Assembly: GCA_046496815.1 (NCBI GenBank)
Contig: JAWOGN010000372.1
Span: forward strand, 1-38,902
Direction of reading: 5' to 3'
From: JAWOGN01 sp046496815
Lineage (GTDB): Bacteria; Desulfobacterota; DSM-4660; Desulfatiglandales; Desulfatiglandaceae
Length of the DNA: 38,902 nucleotides
Shown here in pieces: positions 32,970-38,902 of this stretch. Numbering within the stretch: position 1 is the stretch's first letter; each line of letters opens with the position of its first letter. The notes below the pieces were generated by a model. The model ran no database searches, was not told the DNA's origin, and saw only the letters and a list, made by a program, of their open reading frames with translations. Made by a program: the position numbers and the translations under genes.

Positions 32970-34010
32970 ATGCGACCATCATTTCAGCCCAGACTCATCA
33001 ATGAGCCCTTCGCAGATCCCGGACTGTTTATCCCTTTTCTGCATCAACGGCGGGCCCTGATGTTTGATCTTGGAGACTTGAGCAATTTGGCGCCCCGGGA
33101 TCTGGTTAAAATAACACACGTGTTCGTAACCCATACGCACATGGACCATTTCATTGGTTTCGACACCCTGCTCAGGGCATTGCTGGGAAGGGAAAAAATT
33201 CTGCACCTTTATGGTCCCGGCAGCTTTTTCAAACATGTTGAGGGAAAATTGTCGGGGTATACCTGGAACCTGGTCAATGAATTTGAAAATAGATTCATGA
33301 TTCAAGTAAACGAGGTCCACCCCGAGAAGATTTTTACAAGGAACTACATTTGCCGGGATCGTTTTGTGTCAAAAGCTCCCGCGTTATCGCGGCCGTTTCA
33401 CGGGAGCCTGTTAGCGGAACCCTCCTTCAAGGTCCAGGCAGTACTGCTTGATCATCGAATCCCATGTCTCGGGCTTTCACTGACTGAAAATTTCTATGTG
33501 AATATCATTAAGGAGGAACTCAAAGCGCTGAGGCTTCCTGTGGGCCCTTGGATCAACCGGTTCAAGGCGGCGATTTATCAAGGAATGGATTCGGCAAGTG
33601 ACTTTGTGGTCACATGGGAAGATAGCGGCCATGTCACCAAAGAAAAGTCATTCAAGCTGGGAGCGCTTATCCGGAGAATTGCCAGAATTTCACCCGGCCA
33701 GAAAATTGCTTATGTAACGGACGTATTGGGGGATGCGGAAAACGCCAAAAAAATCGTTGAGCTCGCACAGGGAGCGAGCAGATTTTTTGTCGAAGCCGCT
33801 TTTCTGGATAGCCAAAAAGAGATTGCCAAAAGGAAATATCACCTCACGGCGCGGGAAGCCGGAGATTTGGCTGGTAGGGCCTGCGTCAAGCATTTTGATT
33901 TATTCCATTTCTCGCCACGCAATCAAGGCCGAGCGACGGAGCTGGAAAGAGAAGCCGGGGAGGCGTATAAAACGGCACGCAGTCAAAGTAAGATTCAGAA
34001 TTCTCTATAA
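32970..34010 (+). CDS. Metallo-beta-lactamase fold hydrolase, RNase Z-like
   Basis: A 346-residue protein with the metal-binding motif THTHMDH (His55, His57, Asp59, His60) following FDLGDLSNL and VFVTHTH, as in tRNase Z-type enzymes. Further likely ligands are His in DHRIPCLG near residue 165 and Asp/His residues in YVTDV and the C-terminal HFSPRN. RNase Z removes 3' trailers from tRNA precursors, but this protein lacks the typical GGxGxxxPxxxR glycine-rich N-terminus and may have another substrate. The start is the first in-frame ATG; the ribosome site is not strong. Its stop overlaps the end of the converging acyl-CoA dehydrogenase gene by 6 bases. Confidence 0.85.
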   Translation: MRPSFQPRLINEPFADPGLFIPFLHQRRALMFDLGDLSNLAPRDLVKITHVFVTHTHMDHFIGFDTLLRALLGREKILHLYGPGSFFKHVEGKLSGYTWNLVNEFENRFMIQVNEVHPEKIFTRNYICRDRFVSKAPALSRPFHGSLLAEPSFKVQAVLLDHRIPCLGLSLTENFYVNIIKEELKALRLPVGPWINRFKAAIYQGMDSASDFVVTWEDSGHVTKEKSFKLGALIRRIARISPGQKIAYVTDVLGDAENAKKIVELAQGASRFFVEAAFLDSQKEIAKRKYHLTAREAGDLAGRACVKHFDLFHFSPRNQGRATELEREAGEAYKTARSQSKIQNSL

Positions 34011-35156
34011 TGCGCCGATGAGCCTTGAGATAACGATGCGTTGGACCTCCGAGGTCCCTTCCCCGATATCCAGGAGTTTTTGATCCCTATAAAATCGTTC
34101 AATCGTGTACTCTTTCATGAGTCCATACCCTCCGTGGAGTTGGACGGCATGGTTTGCGCACCGATACATCACTTCAGAGCAATGGAGCTTTGCCATGGCA
34201 GCTTCCTTTGAAAACGGCTTTTCATTGTCTCGCAGCCAGCAGGCCTTGTAGAGAAGAAGACGGGCACATTCTATCTCGAGGGCCATGTCTGCGAGCTTGA
34301 AGGCATTTACCTGAAATTTCGATATGGGTTTTCCAAACTGCATCCGCTCGTTGCTGTACTTGAGGGCGAGCTCAAAACAACCTTGCGCACCTCCGAGGCC
34401 CATCGCACCGATGGACAGACGGCCACCGTCCAGTGTTTCCAACATCTGATGAAAACCTTTTCCCCTATCCCCCAGAAGATTCTCCCGGGGAACGCGGCAG
34501 TCGTCATAATAAAGTTCACTGGTATTGGACGCTCGCCACATCATCTTTCCGTGCATCTCCCTCGCTTCATAGCCCGGGGTATTCTGCTCGACAATGATGC
34601 AGGAAAGCTCGGGTCGTCCATCCCCTCTCGTGCCGGTCCGACACAGAGCGGTCACCCCCGACGTGATGTTGGTAGAAGCATTGGTAATGAATATTTTGCT
34701 TCCGTTGATGACCCATTGATCGGCCTCCAGGACCGCGGTGGTTTTGGAATTTCCGGCGTCGGAGCCCGCATTCGGTTCGGTCAAACCAAAACCCCAGAGC
34801 GCTTCACCGGTGCAGAGCTTTGGAAGATACTTCCGTTTCTGTGCTTCGTTTCCGTAATAGTAAAGGGGGCCGATTCCCAGGGAGTTGCCTGCCGCCACTG
34901 TGGCCGCATGGGAACCGTCCACCCGGGCAATTTCTTCCGTAGCGATAATATAAGACAAATAATCCATTCCCTGGCCCCCGTATGTTTCGGAGACGAACAT
35001 CCCGAAAAGCCCCAATTCTCCCATCTTCCGCATCGTGTCGTACGAGAACTCCTCCTTCTCGTCCAGCTCGCCGGCGACGGGTTTGATCTCCTTTTCTGCA
35101 AAATCACGCACTGAATTGCGCAGAATTTCTTGTTCCATGGAGAGACTGAAATCCAT
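34005..35156 (-). CDS. Acyl-CoA dehydrogenase
   Basis: A 383-residue FAD enzyme that oxidises an acyl-CoA to its 2-enoyl-CoA, passing electrons to electron-transfer flavoprotein. The start at 35156 is set by GGAAGGAAGG just upstream. Family motifs are FGLTEPNAGSDAG near residues 124-136, the FITNAS segment near 157, YSNERMQFGKPISKFQ near 264-279, and LHGGYGLMKEYTIERFYRDQ near 340-359. The catalytic base is Glu366 in GEGTSEVQR, the short/medium-chain position. The acyl chain is unknown; butyryl- or glutaryl-type substrates are both plausible. It has its own near-consensus promoter at 35273-35301. Confidence 0.95.
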   Translation of the reverse strand: MDFSLSMEQEILRNSVRDFAEKEIKPVAGELDEKEEFSYDTMRKMGELGLFGMFVSETYGGQGMDYLSYIIATEEIARVDGSHAATVAAGNSLGIGPLYYYGNEAQKRKYLPKLCTGEALWGFGLTEPNAGSDAGNSKTTAVLEADQWVINGSKIFITNASTNITSGVTALCRTGTRGDGRPELSCIIVEQNTPGYEAREMHGKMMWRASNTSELYYDDCRVPRENLLGDRGKGFHQMLETLDGGRLSIGAMGLGGAQGCFELALKYSNERMQFGKPISKFQVNAFKLADMALEIECARLLLYKACWLRDNEKPFSKEAAMAKLHCSEVMYRCANHAVQLHGGYGLMKEYTIERFYRDQKLLDIGEGTSEVQRIVISRLIGAL

Positions 35157-35484
35157 AATCGACCTTCCTTCCGGGGGCACACTTCGATCCCCACCATCGT
35201 GCGAAAGAAATTGTGAACCACTGGATATTAATAGGAAAACAGAATGAATAAGGAAAATTTTTCGACTGGCTCTATATAGGCGGAAGCCGGCATGTTGTCA
35301 ATCATAAATTGGACTTGAAAATAATGCGCTGAGGACCGGAAAGAATATGCAGACATCACCGCCGGGTGCTTCAGAGGTTATCGCAGCCTGGAGCAGTTTC
35401 TTCAGGGAATCCTTACAGAGAATTTCAAGTCGACGGGAGCGCAGCCAAAAATTGGCATTATCGCAAAAATATTCATCAAGGTGA
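35157..35484. other. Intergenic region between the acyl-CoA dehydrogenase gene and the miniature transposon
   Basis: No gene is supported here; a 95-codon frame starting at 35366 runs through into the transposon and has no ribosome site. The left part holds the dehydrogenase leader and its promoter at 35273-35301. The rest (35302-35484) shows nothing I recognise. Confidence 0.5.
35273..35301 (-). promoter_or_regulatory. Near-consensus sigma-70 promoter for the acyl-CoA dehydrogenase gene
   Basis: On the minus strand, TTGACA (35301-35296) and TATATA (35278-35273) are exactly 17 bases apart, 6/6 and 5/6 to consensus. Transcription would start near 35266, giving a leader of about 110 bases before the ATG at 35156. 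Confidence 0.75.
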
Positions 35485-35492
35485 GATTTCTA
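35485..35492. repeat. Left target-site duplication of the miniature transposon
   Basis: The octamer GATTTCTA directly abuts the left terminal inverted repeat and is repeated exactly at 35740-35747. Confidence 0.85.
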
Positions 35493-35739
35493 GTAACCGT
35501 TCACGGGTTCAAAGGTTCAGGGGTTCAAGGTTCAATTTTCGTCCACGGAGTGCATTTGGGTTAGGTATTTATGAGAAAAGCGTCAGCTTTGTCAGGCCTA
35601 ATCCAAAATTTGGAACTAAATCGGCAATTACTTGGGAAAATGAGGATTTTTAACGACGATTTCGGGTCCTCAATCCCTTCTTTGTCCTTAACCCTGAATC
35701 CCGATTTCATCGGGAAACCCTGAACCTGTGAACGCTTAC
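35493..35739. mobile_element. 247-bp miniature inverted-repeat transposable element, IS66-like ends
   Basis: The left end GTAACCGTTCACGGGTTCA (35493-35511) and the reverse complement of the right end TGAACCTGTGAACGCTTAC (35721-35739) match at 17 of 19 positions. The element is bounded on both sides by the identical octamer GATTTCTA (35485-35492 and 35740-35747), an exact 8-bp target duplication. Termini beginning GTAA and 8-bp duplications are, from memory, marks of the IS66 family. There is no transposase gene, so it is non-autonomous. The interior has GGTTCA-type short repeats near the left end and a CCCGAT/ATCGGG hairpin at 35700-35714. It lies 7 bases upstream of the probable mmsA -35 box. 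Confidence 0.88.
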
Positions 35740-35747
35740 GATTTCTA
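35740..35747. repeat. Right target-site duplication of the miniature transposon
   Basis: The octamer GATTTCTA directly abuts the right terminal inverted repeat and is identical to 35485-35492. Confidence 0.85.
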
Positions 35748-35753
35748 TTTGAA

Positions 35754-35782
35754 TTGACAGCACAATCGGCAGATGTTAGGTT
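35754..35782 (+). promoter_or_regulatory. Probable extended -10 promoter for mmsA
   Basis: TTGACA at 35754-35759 is perfect. After 17 bases comes TAGGTT at 35777-35782, a weak -10 preceded by TGT, which supplies the TGn extension. Transcription would start near 35789, about 145 bases before the mmsA ATG. The -35 box begins 7 bases after the transposon's right target duplication. Confidence 0.5.
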
Positions 35783-35934
35783 TTGAAACCTTTAGACTTG
35801 CCGATTTGCCTTGGCTGAGAAGCATGCGTACAAATTATAATTCCAGGGATTTTCCGGGATGTTAGCCCTGTAGTCCTGATACAGAATAACGGTCCGGGAA
35901 ACAGGGAGATCCGAACAAAGAAGGAGGGTCAACA

Positions 35935-37398
35935 ATGGCGGTACCCAGATTACGCAATTTCATCAATGGGGAATGGATTGATGCCACCACAGACAATTAT
36001 AATGAGATCATGAATCCGGCGCGTCAGGAGCTTCTTTGTGAGGCGCCGGCGTCGGCAAGTACCGATGCGGATGCGGCGGTAAAAGCGGCGCAGGATGCAT
36101 TTCATGACTGGAGAAACACGCCGCCGGTGGCCCGGGCAAGATATCTGCATCGTCTGATTGAGCTGATGGAAGACAATTTCGATGAGCTGAGCATCTGTCA
36201 GACAAAGGAACACGGTAAGACCATTGATGAATCCCGGGGAGAGACACGACGCGGGATCGAGATGGTGGAGGTTGCATCGGGGATCCCGTCACTGATGCAG
36301 GGGTATAACCTGGAGGATATCGCTGCGGGTATCGATGAACACGCGATCTATCAACCCCTGGGTGTGTTTTGTTGCATCGCGCCGTTCAATTTTCCATTTA
36401 TGGTGCCTTTGTGGTTTTTACCGTTCGCCGTTGCCTGCGGCAACACCTTTGTGGTGAAGCCGTCTCCGCGCACCCCCATGAGTCAAACCGAACTGTTTAA
36501 GCTGTTGGATGAAGTGGGCTTTCCCCCGGGTGTCGTCAATATGGTGCATGGGGAAACCGAAGTGGCCGACGCGCTGATGAAACATCCGGACGTGCGAGGT
36601 GTGACCTTTGTAGGGTCTACTCCGGTGGGAAGAGAGATTTATAAGAAATGTGGTGAAATGGGAAAGCGAGTGATCGCCCAGGCAGGCGCAAAGAACTTTA
36701 TCGTGCTGATGCCCGATGCTCAGATTGATCAGGCCATGGTGAGCCTCACGGCTTCGTTTTTCGGAAATAGCGGTCAAAGATGCCTGTCTGGAGCCAACTT
36801 GTTGATCGTGGGAGATGACTCGGTTTACAAACAGTTCCTGGATAAATTCGTCCAATCGGCTGCCGGCATCCGGGTGGGCGATGGTCTGGATGAAAGCGTG
36901 CAAATGGGTCCCCTGCAAAATGCAGCATCCAAGCAACGTATTCTGGGGGAGATCGAAAAGGGTATTCAGGAGGGTGCGACACTCAGGTTGGACGGCAGAA
37001 AGCTGAACCTGGTGGGAGACGTGCCCGAGACTTGTTTTCTGAATCCTTCGGTTTTTGAGAACGTACACCATGAAATGACGTGTGCGCAGGAGGAGATTTT
37101 CGGGCCTGTGGCCGGCGTGCTGCGGGCAAAGGATCTGGATGAAGCCCTCGAGGTGATTGCGCAGTGCCCGTATGGGAACGCGGCGTCTATTTTTACCACC
37201 AACGGAAAATGGGCCAGGCAATTTCGACACGAGGTGGTAGCCGGCAACGTGGGTATCAATATCGGGATTGTCGCCCCCATGGCGTTTTTCCCGTTCGGCG
37301 GCAGGAAAGATTCCTTCTTTGGTACGTTACATGGGCAGGGAAGGGACGTCATCCGGTTTTTTACCGATCCGCAAATTGTGATTGAAAGGTGGTTCTAA
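35935..37398 (+). CDS. mmsA: CoA-acylating methylmalonate-semialdehyde dehydrogenase
   Basis: A 487-residue NAD-dependent aldehyde dehydrogenase of the MmsA type. It converts methylmalonate or malonate semialdehyde plus CoA to propionyl- or acetyl-CoA with loss of CO2. The start has AAGGAGG close upstream. The N-terminal FINGEWIDA, the Rossmann segment IAPFNFPFMVPLWFLPFA and the active Cys283 (GQRCLSGA) are visible. The general-base Glu of hydrolytic aldehyde dehydrogenases (ELGGKN) is absent: the sequence reads QAGAKN, as expected for the CoA-acylating branch. Its stop shares a base with the start of the next gene (TAATG at 37396-37400). With the aminotransferase nearby, it may handle beta-alanine- or 3-aminoisobutyrate-derived semialdehydes. 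Confidence 0.93.
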   Translation: MAVPRLRNFINGEWIDATTDNYNEIMNPARQELLCEAPASASTDADAAVKAAQDAFHDWRNTPPVARARYLHRLIELMEDNFDELSICQTKEHGKTIDESRGETRRGIEMVEVASGIPSLMQGYNLEDIAAGIDEHAIYQPLGVFCCIAPFNFPFMVPLWFLPFAVACGNTFVVKPSPRTPMSQTELFKLLDEVGFPPGVVNMVHGETEVADALMKHPDVRGVTFVGSTPVGREIYKKCGEMGKRVIAQAGAKNFIVLMPDAQIDQAMVSLTASFFGNSGQRCLSGANLLIVGDDSVYKQFLDKFVQSAAGIRVGDGLDESVQMGPLQNAASKQRILGEIEKGIQEGATLRLDGRKLNLVGDVPETCFLNPSVFENVHHEMTCAQEEIFGPVAGVLRAKDLDEALEVIAQCPYGNAASIFTTNGKWARQFRHEVVAGNVGINIGIVAPMAFFPFGGRKDSFFGTLHGQGRDVIRFFTDPQIVIERWF

Positions 37399-37829
37399 TG
37401 AAGCTCAACACAATGGCCGCCGTCATGACGTTTGTTTCAAAGATTGAGAGCGAATCCGCGAGGTTTTATGAGACCCAAGCAAACGTATTTCCGGAACGGA
37501 AGGATACGTTTCTTGCCTGGGTCAAAGAAAACAGAAAGTTCGAGAAGCTGGTCAAGCGGACGTATTTCGGGGTAATCACGGATACCCTTGAATCCAACTA
37601 TTGCTTTGAAACCTTAGACAGTGAAGGCTATGCATTCCCGACAAATTTGGCGGATGGGGCGGATCCATCTGAAGCGACGGGCAGGGCATTTGAAATAGAG
37701 TCGACGATCAAGCGTTTCTATCTGGAGGCGGCACGACTATCGGATGGTTTAATGGCCGATATCCCAAGACTGTTCAAGAAAATTGCGAAGGAAAGGGAAG
37801 AACGGTGCCGAATCCTGAGTGCAGCATAA
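37398..37829 (+). CDS. Small helical protein, ferritin/rubrerythrin-like, coupled to mmsA
   Basis: A 143-residue protein with no confident family assignment. Its ATG overlaps the mmsA stop, so it is translationally coupled. Two helical halves each carry an E-x4/5-FY-E pattern, KIESESARFYE near residues 15-25 and FEIESTIKRFYLEAA near 97-111. They are followed by charged helices (KENRKFEKLVKRTY and FKKIAKEREERCRIL). This layout resembles four-helix ferritin-like or rubrerythrin-like proteins, but the ExxH metal motifs are not clearly present. It could be a degenerate diiron protein or a structural partner of MmsA. No signal peptide is seen. Confidence 0.75.
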   Translation: MKLNTMAAVMTFVSKIESESARFYETQANVFPERKDTFLAWVKENRKFEKLVKRTYFGVITDTLESNYCFETLDSEGYAFPTNLADGADPSEATGRAFEIESTIKRFYLEAARLSDGLMADIPRLFKKIAKEREERCRILSAA

Positions 37830-38068
37830 CGTGGCGGGAGCAAACGGCCATGATGGCTGTGTTCCCGGCGGTTTTCAACGTGTTGCGCTCCTCACGGAAG
37901 GGGCGCTTGCAGCCTTGATAGCGCCTCGGTATATTTTTCCTTTATTCAAATCCGGTTGCCGACCCAAAATCATGCCCGGCCATCGGGTTCACGTCTATGC
38001 GCGAGAGTGAAACCTGCGTGTGCGCAAACACGAAGACAACAAACGCAGCCCCCATACCGCACCGGTTG

Positions 38069-38902
38069 TTACTGCTTGAGGTATTCGCTGCTTCTGGAGG
38101 CTGCGACGTCCGTACCGACAACCTCGCGATCACCAATTTTCAAGGACCTGTCGAGTATGTCGATACCTTCATCGATTTGTTCTTCTGTAATGATCAACGG
38201 GGGCGCAATGACAAGGGTATCATACCAGGCGGCCATGTAGAGCCCGTTCGCCATGGCGTCTGCGGCAATTCTTCCCGTCATAAGCACTTTCCCGCTCAAC
38301 TTGTCAGCTTTCACATCAAATGGTTCTTTGGTTTTTCGATTCTTCACGATTTCCAGCGCCCAGAAATGCCCGATGCCCCTCACGTCACCGATGCACTCAT
38401 GCCGATCGGCCAGGGCATACAGGTTTTCCTGAAGATGTCTGCTCGCTTTTTGAGGAAGACCCGAGTCAAATAGATGTCTGTATTCAGAAATTGCTGCGGG
38501 TATCGCGGACGCGGCAAGGGGATGATATGCATAGGTGTGGCCATGACAGAAAAGCTCCTCCTCGAAGAAACCCGAAACGCTTTCTCCCGAGGCCGTGATT
38601 CCGGCGGGTGTGTAAGCACCGGTTGATCCCTTCGCAGTGGTCAGTATGTCCGGAATGACGTTCCAGTGTTCGATCGAAAACGCCTTTCCCGTCCTGAACC
38701 AACCACTCATGACTTCATCGGCAATGAGCAAAACGCCGTTTTCATCACAGATTTTTCTGAGCAGTGGAAAATACTCCGGTGGGGGAACGATGCGTCCGTT
38801 GGTCCCCACGACCGGCTCCACAATCATCGCCGCAACATTACCCTCTTCTTTGAACAGGTAATCCAGGTAGCGAGCACACTGAATTTTGCAGTCCGGGTAT
38901 TC
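38069..38902 (-). CDS. Class III PLP-dependent aminotransferase, partial (omega-amino acid:pyruvate type)
   Basis: The C-terminal 277 residues of an aminotransferase whose 5' part lies beyond the right edge; the frame is open to base 38902. The segment VGTNGRIVPPPEYFPLLRKI, the PLP-contacting Asp in LLIADEVMSGWFRTG and the PLP lysine in TTAKGSTGAYTPAG are visible. The HGHTYAYHPLAASAIPAAI segment is typical of the taurine- and beta-alanine:pyruvate aminotransferase group. Such enzymes turn an omega-amino acid into a semialdehyde, and MmsA next door can oxidise a semialdehyde to acyl-CoA. The gene converges with the small mmsA-coupled gene across 239 bases that show no clear terminator. Confidence 0.9.
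   Translation of the reverse strand, partial: EYPDCKIQCARYLDYLFKEEGNVAAMIVEPVVGTNGRIVPPPEYFPLLRKICDENGVLLIADEVMSGWFRTGKAFSIEHWNVIPDILTTAKGSTGAYTPAGITASGESVSGFFEEELFCHGHTYAYHPLAASAIPAAISEYRHLFDSGLPQKASRHLQENLYALADRHECIGDVRGIGHFWALEIVKNRKTKEPFDVKADKLSGKVLMTGRIAADAMANGLYMAAWYDTLVIAPPLIITEEQIDEGIDILDRSLKIGDREVVGTDVAASRSSEYLKQ

Noticed and set aside
35366..35653. 95-codon open frame on the plus strand
   Set aside because: It runs from plain intergenic DNA across the left end of the miniature transposon, has no ribosome site and no family features.
37830..38068. Near-palindrome ACGGCCAT/ATGGCTGT after the mmsA-coupled gene
   Set aside because: The two halves are separated by one base, have a mismatch and no T-run, so it is not a credible terminator.
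1..38902. CRISPR arrays, prophage, toxin-antitoxin or defence genes
   Set aside because: No regularly spaced repeats, phage structural genes or recognisable defence proteins were seen.

Overview
The window looks like chromosomal DNA of an anaerobic Desulfobacterota (former Deltaproteobacteria) lineage, of the sulfate-reducing or syntrophic degrader kind. This is inferred from gene content: a three-gene 2-hydroxyacyl-CoA dehydratase set with an iron-sulfur activator, acyl-CoA dehydrogenase, crotonase, CoA-acylating semialdehyde dehydrogenase, a CooC-like nickel-type ATPase, a branched-chain amino acid-type ABC importer, a sigma-54 response regulator and IHF subunits of both types. Base composition and codon use look even across the window. 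I see no prophage, CRISPR array, rRNA or tRNA. The last gene runs off the right edge.

Layout, left to right. (1) 81-5355: a crotonase-fold protein without catalytic glutamates, followed closely by an RND efflux adaptor and pump. (2) 5559-8987: CooC-like ATPase, serC, asnS. (3) 9035-11587: lipid-kinase-like protein on the minus strand, then ComB-like and DUF1445 (D-glutamate cyclase family) genes on plus. (4) 11946-16716: a complete livKHMGF-type importer behind a near-consensus promoter and a long leader. (5) 16789-20537, minus: prepilin peptidase, histidine kinase and NtrC-type regulator. (6) 20561-21190: a Sua5/YciO protein. (7) 21174-26130, minus: hisC-cmk-rpsA-sppA, with a broken reading frame upstream of hisC. 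(8) 26582-28087: an IHF-beta-like gene whose stop codon lies two bases before a large, Alu-domain-bearing SRP RNA, then pgeF. (9) 28124-31341, minus: the 2-hydroxyacyl-CoA dehydratase operon, with an orphan PyrK-type flavoprotein facing away from it. (10) 32479-35156: an IHF-alpha-like gene with an internal insertion, a metallo-beta-lactamase-fold protein and an acyl-CoA dehydrogenase. (11) 35485-35747: a 247-bp IS66-like miniature transposable element with terminal inverted repeats and an exact 8-bp target duplication. (12) 35935-38902: mmsA overlapping a small ferritin-like protein gene, then a class III aminotransferase.

How parts fit together. The importer could supply amino or other carboxylic acids. 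Dehydratase, acyl-CoA dehydrogenase, crotonase and MmsA are all CoA-thioester catabolic enzymes. The aminotransferase next to MmsA suggests a route from an omega-amino acid such as beta-alanine, through a semialdehyde, to an acyl-CoA. The rest is housekeeping: translation (asnS, rpsA, SRP RNA, Sua5-like), nucleotide and amino acid synthesis (cmk, serC, hisC) and envelope maintenance (sppA, pgeF, RND pump).

The observations most worth a second look are the IHF/HU gene abutting a large-type SRP RNA, the miniature transposon beside the mmsA promoter, the dehydratase/PyrK divergent pair, and the IHF-alpha homologue with an insertion of about 20 residues.
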